Origin: JBBRGG01 sp038240875
GTDB taxonomy: Bacteria; Planctomycetota; Phycisphaerae; Phycisphaerales; UBA1924
Length of the DNA stretch: 9,170 nt
NCBI GenBank assembly: GCA_038240875.1
Contig: JBBRGG010000144.1
Location: 1-9,170, forward strand
Reading direction: 5' to 3'
In this document: piece by piece, positions 1-6,042 of the stretch
Layout: each line of letters starts with the position of its first letter
Position numbering within the stretch: the first letter of the stretch is position 1
Position numbers and translations under genes: made by a program
The notes under the pieces: model-generated
Database searches by the model: none
Seen by the model: only the letters and a program-made list of their open reading frames with translations
Told to the model about the DNA's origin: nothing

Positions 1-100
1 AGGTTCTGTACTCCTTTCACAGCGTGCATTGGCCGTGTGTTTCAGTGTGATTCGCAAGAATAAAGCGCATTAGCAAAGTGGATAAACAAAGCGTGTAAAT
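1..100 (-). promoter_or_regulatory. Possible 5' leader of an off-window minus-strand gene
   Basis: No coding region is visible here. On the minus strand the last bases before the window edge include AAAGGAG (plus-strand positions 12-18), a good Shine-Dalgarno core. No ATG, GTG or TTG follows within the ten or so bases that remain, so a start codon would have to lie just outside the window. The stretch sits downstream of a minus-strand terminator, which fits the leader of an independently transcribed next gene. I see no convincing -35/-10 pair. This is inference from one short motif. Confidence 0.25.
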
Positions 101-131
101 AAAGACCCCCGCGCACATGCGAGGGGGCCTT
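92..131 (-). terminator. Rho-independent terminator of the fibre-like protein gene
   Basis: On the minus strand the sequence reads AAGGCCCCCTCGC, loop ATGT, GCGCGGGGGTCTT, followed by a T-rich tail (TTATTTAC). The outer stem has nine pairs including one G-U wobble. One mismatch separates it from three inner pairs, and the loop has four bases. It lies about 100 bases beyond the stop of the gene that ends at 229 and is oriented correctly to end it. Its CCCCCTCG core resembles the stem of the terminator after dnaK at the other end of the window. Confidence 0.8.
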
Positions 132-228
132 AATGTTTCAGGTTGTATATTCGTGTCGGGCGAATGCGAATGTCTACTGATTTTGCTTCAGCACGCATTG
201 CTCGCCTTAGACATAATTCGCTTTAGAT

Positions 229-2055
229 TTAGTTCGCCTTCGAATTCGTCAAGGGGGCAGCAATCGCCTTGTCGTTCAGAATCTCAACCTTCATGCCGGT
301 GTGGCTGGAGCCGCCCATGCGGAGCGAGTCGGGCTTGCCGTAAACTTCGGGGTAGAGGTACAGGCCGCGTTCGTCATTGCTCTTCATGACTTCGGGCACA
401 ACGCGGTTCGCGTTGGCGTATGGGTCTTGACGAATACCGGTGATGGTCCAAGAAACCTTAAGCCCGGGCGAGCCGCCAGCGATCTCAAACTGATTGCTCG
501 AAACTTCCTTCGCGATAAAGACCGGTGCGTATCCGCCGATGCACGTGAGCTGGTAGCGATAGTCCTTGTTCAGCGCCTCAAAATATTCGGGGAGCGAGAC
601 GGTTGCGTGCCCGTTCTTGTCCATGATGACGACGCCGTCATATATGTTCTTCATGTCGGGAGATTCAACGAAGGAGTGGTAGAGGAACTTGTTCTCGGGA
701 TCGAGCGGGTGATCGATCATGAAGGTGCCCGAGCCCTTGGAGACCGAGCCAGTCACCTGAAGGTTACCCTGCACGCGCACGCGGCCGTTGAAGTCGCCGG
801 CGTAACCGGTCGTGTTCGACCCGCCGTTGTCCGCGAAGATCGCCGTGCCGCTCTGCGCCAACGCGTAAATGCCGTTGCCAAAGTTGTTGAAGGCCGCGAT
901 TGCCGACGTACCCGCGCCATTGCCTTCGCCACGCACGCCCGTGGAGACCGAACCGCCGCTGCCACCAGTTCGGCCAAGAACGCCCGCACCGCCCGTGGTC
1001 GCACAATACCCAAAGACGCCGTTGGAAACCCCCCTGCCCATGACGCCGATGCTAAATGAGCCCGTCGACTCGCCTTTGATGGCGATGCCAGCGTCTTGTG
1101 AAGCACTCGGAATCGAAGCGCCCCCTGAGGACGATTCAACATCAAGTGTGGGCTTGGTCGCCGCAGCGTTGTTGTTATCGAAGAACGCTGAAGAACCGGT
1201 ACCCGTTGTTCTGGATTCGAGCGCGTTGGCGGCGCTCGCAGAGTTGGTGATCGCAAATTCCGATGCCGATCCAGTACCGTTGGTGCTCGCGTCCAGTGCG
1301 CTACTCACGTTGGTTGCGTTGTTGATCTTAAACCACCCTGCCCGGCCCGCGTTCGAGAGGTTGTCCGCGACGAACGTATTCCCCGAACTGCCTTCGGTTC
1401 GCCCATAAAAGGCGTATGCGCCGCTGCTGCTGTTGTACGAGATAATGCCGTTGCCGTCATTGGTGTCGGCAACCAGCACCGGCTGGAAGGTGACCCCAAG
1501 AGCATTCCCGCTTGGTGCGCCGCTGGTCAAACGCAATACTCCTGACGAGTTGTTTGCGCTGGCGTTAGTGAGGTTCATGAGCGCGCCACTCGCGAGATTC
1601 TGCGACTGAATCAAAGGCAACTGCAAACCCTGTGCGTAAGGCGTGCTCGCCAGAGGCTGCCGAGGCGACAAATTCGTATACGCACCCACCGAAGCGCCGG
1701 GTCGAACAGCGATGTTTAGCCAGCGAGAGTCGCCGTTGTATTGATCGCCGAAGTCGAGCGTCACGGTAAAGCGGCCGTCGACGACGTTTATATCGTTGGA
1801 AATGAGTGTGACCCCAACCTGCAACCCTAAATTCGCTGAGTCGCTCAGACGGAACTCAAGGTCGTACACGCCGTTGGCGGGCGAGCCGCTACTACGTAGT
1901 TCGCCTTGGTACGTAAACGAAGTACCCAGTGGGGTCTGCGCCATCGCCTGCGACGCGAGCGTCGCGGCCAAGCCGACCGCGGCTACGAGCATGCGCGTAC
2001 GAAACGACTTGGTCAACGATGTGGTGAACAAGCGAGTTCCAATTGTGTGAGCCAT
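229..2055 (-). CDS. Secreted fibre-like surface protein
   Basis: A 608-residue exported protein of unknown specific function. Residues 1-39 form a signal peptide: basic n-region, hydrophobic core LVAAVGLAATLA, likely cleavage after AMA at 39. Residues 41-140 are an N-terminal domain starting TPLGTSFTYQGEL, with YDLEFRL and LASTPYA; such domains recur at the start of secreted fibre-like proteins in planctomycetes. Residues about 150-440 are Gly/Ser/Asn/Ala-rich with short hydrophobic-Gly repeats (GVMGRG, GVFGY, GVLGR, GVRGEG), suggesting a beta-solenoid or trimeric fibre shaft. Residues 441-545 form a compact C-terminal domain (MIDHPLDPENK, VSLPEYFEALN, YRYQLT, VSWTITGIRQD), followed by a tail of about 60 residues. 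An endosialidase-type autoproteolytic tail is not evident. The ATG at 2055 is chosen because AAGGAGA lies seven bases upstream. The gene is monocistronic with its own terminator. Probable role: cell-envelope or extracellular structure; adhesion is only a guess. Confidence 0.8.
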   Translation of the reverse strand: MAHTIGTRLFTTSLTKSFRTRMLVAAVGLAATLASQAMAQTPLGTSFTYQGELRSSGSPANGVYDLEFRLSDSANLGLQVGVTLISNDINVVDGRFTVTLDFGDQYNGDSRWLNIAVRPGASVGAYTNLSPRQPLASTPYAQGLQLPLIQSQNLASGALMNLTNASANNSSGVLRLTSGAPSGNALGVTFQPVLVADTNDGNGIISYNSSSGAYAFYGRTEGSSGNTFVADNLSNAGRAGWFKINNATNVSSALDASTNGTGSASEFAITNSASAANALESRTTGTGSSAFFDNNNAAATKPTLDVESSSGGASIPSASQDAGIAIKGESTGSFSIGVMGRGVSNGVFGYCATTGGAGVLGRTGGSGGSVSTGVRGEGNGAGTSAIAAFNNFGNGIYALAQSGTAIFADNGGSNTTGYAGDFNGRVRVQGNLQVTGSVSKGSGTFMIDHPLDPENKFLYHSFVESPDMKNIYDGVVIMDKNGHATVSLPEYFEALNKDYRYQLTCIGGYAPVFIAKEVSSNQFEIAGGSPGLKVSWTITGIRQDPYANANRVVPEVMKSNDERGLYLYPEVYGKPDSLRMGGSSHTGMKVEILNDKAIAAPLTNSKAN

Positions 2056-2375
2056 TGCGAATCTCCTTCTTTCTTAACTGACGGGTGGTAACAATGCATA
2101 TTTCTATGCGGCAACCAAGGCGATTTCTTTCATCACTGGCTCGCCAAGCCTGCTCCTACTTCAAGAGCTCAATAGATAACATGCACCCTTGATGATATCT
2201 GCCGCCAACCATGATTTTTTCTTAGCCCGACCTTGACAGAGAGTGCAAGGTAGTATGGCGTGGACGTTCTGACAGGAGATCAGCCAGTTTCAAACATGAT
2301 CGCATTCGCCCCGAGGCTTCGCACCTCGTCGACAAACGCCCCGCTTTGGTGATTGGCGATTAACGACTCACGCTC
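2056..2375. other. Intergenic region between mqnE and the fibre-like protein gene
   Basis: About 320 bases with no complete gene. It should hold the promoter of the fibre-like protein gene, but no minus-strand -35/-10 pair stands out. A small hairpin (GCATA, loop TTTC, TATGC) at 2096-2109 lies in the presumed 5' untranslated region. A plus-strand TTGACA at 2233-2238 has TAGTAT only 12 bases later, too close for a normal promoter. The part next to mqnE (2280-2375) stays open in the mqnE frame beyond its stop codon and is treated as a finding. No clear terminator for mqnE is visible. Confidence 0.6.
2062..2070 (-). promoter_or_regulatory. Shine-Dalgarno of the fibre-like protein gene
   Basis: The minus strand reads AGAAGGAGATTCGCAATG. 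The GGAG core sits seven bases from the ATG at 2055. This fixes the start at MAHTIG rather than the internal methionine at residue 22. Confidence 0.85.
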
Positions 2376-3833
2376 TTACTCAGCGCGCCACTTCTTTCCA
2401 TCGCGCACCACACGGCGATACACCGTGTCGCGTTCGACCGCGCGGAAGCCCGCCTCGTGGATCATCCGCTTCAAGCTCCACGTCGAAACTTCCTGATGCG
2501 TCGAAGCTCCGCCCACGTGCGTGATGTCGTACCACACGACCGTCCCATCGATGTCGTCGGCTCCACTCTGCAACATCACTTGCGCCATAGGCAGCGTCTG
2601 CATGATCCAGAACGCCTTGACATGCGGGAAGTTGTCCAGCATTAGCCGCGCAATTGCCATCGTGCGATAATTCTCCAACCCCGTCGGCCCAGGCAAGTGC
2701 TCGAGCGCACTCCCATCCGGAAAGAAAGGTAGCGGAATGATCGTCTGGTAATACCCCGGTGTCGCCAATCCCGAGCCCAACCCCGAGTCCTTCTTTCCGC
2801 CCAGTTCTACTCCTCCAAACGCCACATGCTCCGGCAAAGGCGTCCCCTTGCGCGTCAGCGTGATCTCTGGCGCATCGGACGTATCACCTCGATACCCAAG
2901 GTGCCCAGGCGCACTTTCCGAGCCATCAACAATACCCTGAGAATCTCCGCGATTGTGCTCAACGCCCGAATACCCAAGCCGCGCGAGTGCTTCATCTTGG
3001 GCACGCCGCAACATGTCCATGTGCACAAGCCGATCGTGCCTCTGCTCGATGTGGCCATACAACAATGTCGCATTCGTGTTCAAGCCGATTTCGTGGGCAA
3101 CGCGGTGCACATCGAGCCACACGTCAGACCGAATTTTCCCCTTGTAAGCCTCGTCGTGCACGCGATCATCAAAGACCTCAGCACCGCCGCCAGGCAGCGA
3201 TCCAAGCCCCGCTTCTTTCAGCCGCGTAAGGACCCAGCGAATGCCTTCCTGCCGAGCCTTCATGCCTTCTTCGCCGGGCGCGCTCGCACCTTTATATACC
3301 TTGGCAATCCGCGCCAAGTGCACGATCTCTACCGCAGTAAACGCTTTCACATGCAGGTCGCTGCCATGGTGGCGCGCCTCATCGCGAATCGTCGACAGCA
3401 AATCCGTGTAGTACGAGAAAGGCAGCGTTGGGTGCAGCCCGCCCACCGAGTGAATCTCTGTCGCGCCCGCATCAACCGCTTGTCGCGCTTGATCTCGCAC
3501 GAACGTCATGTCGCGCGTGTATGCCTTCGAGTCGCCCGCCTTAGCGTAAAAATCGCAGAACTTGCACGACAGCGCGCACACATTTGAGTAGTTGAGATGG
3601 CGATTCACGTTGTAATACGTGGCGTCGCCGTGGAACTGCCGTCGTACCTGGTCGGCGAGCTCGATCACGGTCCAGATATCTCGCGTGGTGAACAACAGAT
3701 CGCCGTCGGCAAGCGTCAGTCGCCGCCCATTAGCAACCTTCTCCCGGATAGCTTCCAGCCGCTCGTCGTGTACCGCAAGCGACCCCGTAGAGTTCCCAAA
3801 CACACCGGACGTAGGATTGGCGTGGATCACCAT
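2376..3833 (-). CDS. mqnE: Aminofutalosine synthase (radical SAM, menaquinone synthesis)
   Basis: MqnE joins 3-(1-carboxyvinyl)oxybenzoate to an adenosyl radical from SAM, giving aminofutalosine, an early step of the futalosine route to menaquinone in the cytoplasm. The 4Fe-4S ligands are C86, C90 and C93 in CALSCKFC. Family-typical blocks follow in order: VGGLHPTLPFSYY (130-142), HVKAFTAVEI (161-170), PGGGAEVFDDRVH (214-226), NATLLYGH (254-261), IIPLPFFP (365-372), AIARLMLDN (393-401) and GADDIDGT (424-431). GGGAE together with KAFTAVE favours MqnE over MqnC or CofH. At 485 residues it is about 100 longer than the usual 370-390, mainly from a Gly-rich insertion at residues 282-360, with a smaller one near 180-195. 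The ATG at 3833 is preferred; an in-frame TTG at 3866 adds only 11 unconserved residues. No strong Shine-Dalgarno precedes either. No other mqn gene is adjacent. Confidence 0.9.
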   Translation of the reverse strand: MVIHANPTSGVFGNSTGSLAVHDERLEAIREKVANGRRLTLADGDLLFTTRDIWTVIELADQVRRQFHGDATYYNVNRHLNYSNVCALSCKFCDFYAKAGDSKAYTRDMTFVRDQARQAVDAGATEIHSVGGLHPTLPFSYYTDLLSTIRDEARHHGSDLHVKAFTAVEIVHLARIAKVYKGASAPGEEGMKARQEGIRWVLTRLKEAGLGSLPGGGAEVFDDRVHDEAYKGKIRSDVWLDVHRVAHEIGLNTNATLLYGHIEQRHDRLVHMDMLRRAQDEALARLGYSGVEHNRGDSQGIVDGSESAPGHLGYRGDTSDAPEITLTRKGTPLPEHVAFGGVELGGKKDSGLGSGLATPGYYQTIIPLPFFPDGSALEHLPGPTGLENYRTMAIARLMLDNFPHVKAFWIMQTLPMAQVMLQSGADDIDGTVVWYDITHVGGASTHQEVSTWSLKRMIHEAGFRAVERDTVYRRVVRDGKKWRAE

Positions 3834-4162
3834 ATTGCATCGTAGGAGCAAGGCCTGTAGTTTCAATTAAATCTGAAAGTTGATCAAGGTTGCTATTCCA
3901 GTAACCATTCTGGCGTATCCATGTACACTCACACATGAAGCGCATTGCCGCTCCGTCTATGGGATAGCGGACTTGTGTCCTGGCGAATTTGAACAAGAGC
4001 AATCAGGAGATCAGCAGGAGATCACGTAGTGTAATCTCTTCACGATCCAACAGATTTGAAGCAAATTCTGATGCAGAAAGCTACGTGTGTGTACTGTGTT
4101 CGAAGGTCTACAAACGCAAATATTCTTTACGTACCCACGCGACAAACTCGGAATAAAGCCAC
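3834..4162. other. Divergent intergenic region upstream of mqnE and the zinc-ribbon cassette
   Basis: About 330 bases, lower in GC than the neighbouring genes, lying between the divergent mqnE (leftward) and the cassette that starts near 4163 (rightward). It should hold promoters for both, but none is convincing by eye. It contains a short tandem repeat (4004-4025, described separately) and a loose inverted repeat CATGT...ACATG at 3920-3937. A minus-strand frame stays open from 4002 into mqnE but overlaps mqnE out of frame, so I do not call it a gene. Confidence 0.5.
4004..4025. repeat. Two-copy 11-bp tandem repeat
   Basis: CAGGAGATCAG is followed at once by CAGGAGATCAC, ten of eleven bases identical. 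The 12-base string CAGGAGATCAGC also occurs at 2273-2284 in the other intergenic gap flanking mqnE. It could be a binding site or chance. Confidence 0.4.
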
Positions 4163-4264
4163 ATGTTCGTATGCTTTGCAGCATTTATAGTCATTCTCAT
4201 TATTCCAGCGTTGCTATGGCGCTTTGCATCCTCAAGATTCATCGCTGCCTGGCTCGGTAGCTGA
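4163..4264 (+). CDS. Small hydrophobic protein, 33 residues (putative)
   Basis: I do not recognise this gene. It encodes 33 residues: an N-terminal hydrophobic run with FIVILIIPALLW, consistent with a single membrane-spanning helix, then a short segment with two arginines (WRFASSRF) and a stop at 4262-4264. It overlaps the start of the zinc-ribbon protein gene by 41 bases in another frame, so the two could be translationally coupled, with reinitiation at the downstream TTG. The only upstream ribosome-binding candidate is a GGA ten bases before the ATG, which is weak. It may be a real small membrane protein, a leader ORF that controls the next gene, or chance. Confidence 0.35.
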   Translation: MFVCFAAFIVILIIPALLWRFASSRFIAAWLGS

Positions 4265-4826
4265 GCCTGCGTACATCTGCGGACATTGTAGCTACTCACG
4301 ATCCGGCCTCTCCTTGGAAGTACATTGCCCAGAGTGTGGCGGCGATCCATTCCTGAAACGCGACTATTCCCAAATTGCCAATCAAGGACGCTACTTCCCG
4401 CTCTACAAAGCGTGCTTATACCTTGCTTCGACATTCATCCTATTTCCAATTATGCTTATCTCGCTCTTTGGTGAACAAGGAATGAATCATAAAGTGTTCC
4501 TCGTTGGAATCTTGTTCAACTTCACCGGCAACTTTGCGACTATTGTCGGGCTTGCTTTCGCAAGTCGGCTAGCGCCAGATTATTTACGACAATTCACAAT
4601 CGCACCTGTTGTCGCGCTGCTGTTTACGCGGTCCGTTCTGCTCATTGTTGAACTCACCATCGGTGCAAACATGAATAACACGCAGTACGGCCCTCCAGTG
4701 CGATTGGCGACGCCATTTGTCGCGCTTCCCATCCGTCTGCTTGGGTGCTCAGTTTGTGGCAACGAGAAGAAAGCCCATCAAATAATATTTTCTTCTGATC
4801 AGAAATTTACAGGCGAGCGATCATAA
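4224..4826 (+). CDS. Zinc-ribbon membrane protein of unknown function
   Basis: A 200-residue protein of a type common in planctomycetes: a short N-terminal zinc ribbon followed by membrane helices. C19, C22, C35 and C38 (YICGHC and HCPEC) make a four-cysteine ribbon. Hydrophobic segments lie at about 64-83 (LYLASTFILFPIMLISLFG), 91-116 and 124-147, with a possible fourth at 161-174. A second cysteine pair, C175 and C178 (CSVC), follows the last segment. The ribbon is expected to be cytoplasmic by the positive-inside rule, because KRDYSQ and YK precede the first helix. The start is TTG at 4224: an in-frame TAG lies at 4188-4190 and no ATG occurs before the ribbon. The stop overlaps the next ATG (TAATG), suggesting coupled translation. 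I cannot name a function or partner from sequence. Confidence 0.75.
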   Translation: MHPQDSSLPGSVAEPAYICGHCSYSRSGLSLEVHCPECGGDPFLKRDYSQIANQGRYFPLYKACLYLASTFILFPIMLISLFGEQGMNHKVFLVGILFNFTGNFATIVGLAFASRLAPDYLRQFTIAPVVALLFTRSVLLIVELTIGANMNNTQYGPPVRLATPFVALPIRLLGCSVCGNEKKAHQIIFSSDQKFTGERS

Positions 4827-4987
4827 TGCAGTTGCTAGTATTAATCTTAACAATCGTCGCCACCTACTTCATGTATCGAATCGCGATAAATTTGCTACCC
4901 AAGTCTGCGTACGTCGCCACCGCTGTGCGCGTGCAATCCTATATTGCTTGTTGCGCTCCAAGAAGTTCGAGATGGTCGACAGCATAA
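4826..4987 (+). CDS. Small hydrophobic protein, 53 residues (putative, coupled)
   Basis: I do not recognise this gene. Its ATG shares one base with the TAA of the zinc-ribbon gene (TAATG, 4824-4828), the classic arrangement for termination-reinitiation, and there is no separate good Shine-Dalgarno. The first 25 residues (MQLLVLILTIVATYFMYR, then IAINLLPK) form a plausible signal anchor or single transmembrane helix. The last 20 residues are rich in Arg, Ser and Cys and less protein-like. A different frame across 4930-5030 reads more convincingly (KKFEMVDSIMLSIKPSLIYP), so the ORF may be the start of a longer, frameshifted gene. The one-base overlap is the best evidence that it is translated. 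Confidence 0.4.
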   Translation: MQLLVLILTIVATYFMYRIAINLLPKSAYVATAVRVQSYIACCAPRSSRWSTA

Positions 4988-5069
4988 TGCTTAGTATAAA
5001 GCCGAGCTTGATCTACCCCCGCCTGACTCTGCGCCCAGCAACTCGCCAACTATCGTATCAGAAACCTCA

Positions 5070-6008
5070 TCACCCCACCCGCCCACTCCCGCGCCCACTT
5101 CTCCGCTGAACCACCCATACCACCGGCTGCAACAGCCCCAAAAGCACATCTCCCGCCTCACGCTGCCGAGTGAGCAGCGCATCAATCGCCTTCTTCAGCT
5201 TCGGCTCTCTTCGCGCCAACGCCTTGCCGTTCCGCGTTACTACTTGTAACACCTTAGTATGGGTTACTTTCAAAGCGCGCCGTGGTACTACAACTTCCGC
5301 CAACACGTGGTCTCCCTGTGCCGCAATCAACTTCGCCACATCATCTCGCGTCGGCACGTCCGCAAATTCCCCGGCGTACTCCTCAACTTTAGAATCAAAC
5401 GCTCGCACCACATCCGCCCCTACATTCAAAACCGCATCATCCATCACATACACGCCACCAGGCTTCACCAGCCTTCGTAGCGCGGGTGCCGCCCTCTCAA
5501 AATTCCACACGTTCAACATGATCGCGGCGTCATACGCGCCCTTTCCGCCACTCACTTGCCTGTCCACCTGCCTACTCACCTGTCGCGTCAACTTCTTCGC
5601 CTCAACCTCGATATCACCAACTCGCGCAATCACGAGTTTTTCAAGGCCTCTTCGCTGCGCCAACGCGTTGGCATGCTCAACAAACGCCGGGCACGCATCA
5701 ACCATCTCTACCGCGCACCCAAATCGACGTGCCAATTCAACCGCCACCGCCCCCTTCCCGCCGCCAAGATCCAGCACTCGCGCGATTGCACCATCCTCCC
5801 CTCGAACCACTTTCTCCGCGACCTTTGCAATCACATTCGACACCCGCAACGGCATCGATCCCAGCGCATCAAGCCCAGCGAACAACTCAGCAAAATAAGG
5901 TACGAGCACCGCATCCGCCGCCATCGAAGCGGCGACCTCACGCGTCACAATCCTCGCATCGCGCACTCTTTTCTTCAGTATCTTCTTCGCGCCATTCGTC
6001 TTCGCCAT
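5070..6008 (-). CDS. Class I SAM-dependent methyltransferase
   Basis: A 312-residue cytoplasmic methyltransferase of unknown substrate. The Rossmann fold is recognised by motif I VLDLGGGKGAVAVELA (78-93), whose Gly-rich loop binds SAM, and by the acidic end of strand 2, EMVDACP (101-107), which should contact the ribose. Further support comes from the YDAAIMLNVWNF strand (159-170) and the LVKPGGVYVMDDAV block (180-193). Residues 1-60, basic then helical (VPYFAELFAGLDALG), probably form a cap or dimerisation region. Residues 141-153 are a short repeat, TRQVSRQVDRQVS, encoded by a 12-bp tandem repeat that looks like a recent expansion in a surface loop. The C-terminal 80 residues are basic. The ATG at 6008 is the first start in frame; GAGG lies almost against it, so ribosome-binding support is poor. 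The remnant coding sequence just upstream (ending near 6043) runs the same way and may share its transcript. Confidence 0.8.
   Translation of the reverse strand: MAKTNGAKKILKKRVRDARIVTREVAASMAADAVLVPYFAELFAGLDALGSMPLRVSNVIAKVAEKVVRGEDGAIARVLDLGGGKGAVAVELARRFGCAVEMVDACPAFVEHANALAQRRGLEKLVIARVGDIEVEAKKLTRQVSRQVDRQVSGGKGAYDAAIMLNVWNFERAAPALRRLVKPGGVYVMDDAVLNVGADVVRAFDSKVEEYAGEFADVPTRDDVAKLIAAQGDHVLAEVVVPRRALKVTHTKVLQVVTRNGKALARREPKLKKAIDALLTRQREAGDVLLGLLQPVVWVVQRRSGRGSGRVG
5551..5586 (-). repeat. Three-copy imperfect 12-bp tandem repeat in the methyltransferase gene
   Basis: On the plus strand the units are CTCACTTGCCTG, TCCACCTGCCTA and CTCACCTGTCGC. Each encodes a variant of [T/S/D]RQV in the methyltransferase. 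The 12-bp period keeps the frame, so unit number can change without breaking the gene. Confidence 0.75.
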
Positions 6009-6042
6009 CCCTCAGCGTACAACCTCACACATCACAACGCGC

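Noticed and set aside
301..1059. Long plus-strand open frame (252 codons) antisense to the fibre-like protein
   Set aside because: It lies wholly opposite a gene with a signal peptide, coherent domains and a strong Shine-Dalgarno. Its own translation is Ala/Arg/Val-rich with no recognisable motif, typical of antisense frames in GC-rich genes.
2233..2253. TTGACA followed by TAGTAT as a sigma-70-like promoter on the plus strand
   Set aside because: The spacing is only 12 bases instead of about 17, and no plus-strand gene follows for nearly 2 kb.
2312..2328. CGAGG...CCTCG hairpin as the mqnE terminator
   Set aside because: The stem has only five pairs and no T-run follows on the minus strand.
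2826..3587. Plus-strand open frame (253 codons) antisense to mqnE
   Set aside because: It is opposite the conserved radical SAM core of mqnE. Its Arg-rich product resembles no protein I know and is explained by codon bias on the other strand.
3730..4002. Minus-strand open frame of 90 codons overlapping the mqnE start
   Set aside because: Its first half looks mildly protein-like (NSNLDQLSDLIETTGL), but it runs out of frame into mqnE and has no good ribosome-binding site. At most it is a remnant.
4108..4434. Minus-strand open frame of 108 codons opposite the zinc-ribbon gene
   Set aside because: The opposite strand carries the four-cysteine ribbon and membrane helices. This frame shows no motif.
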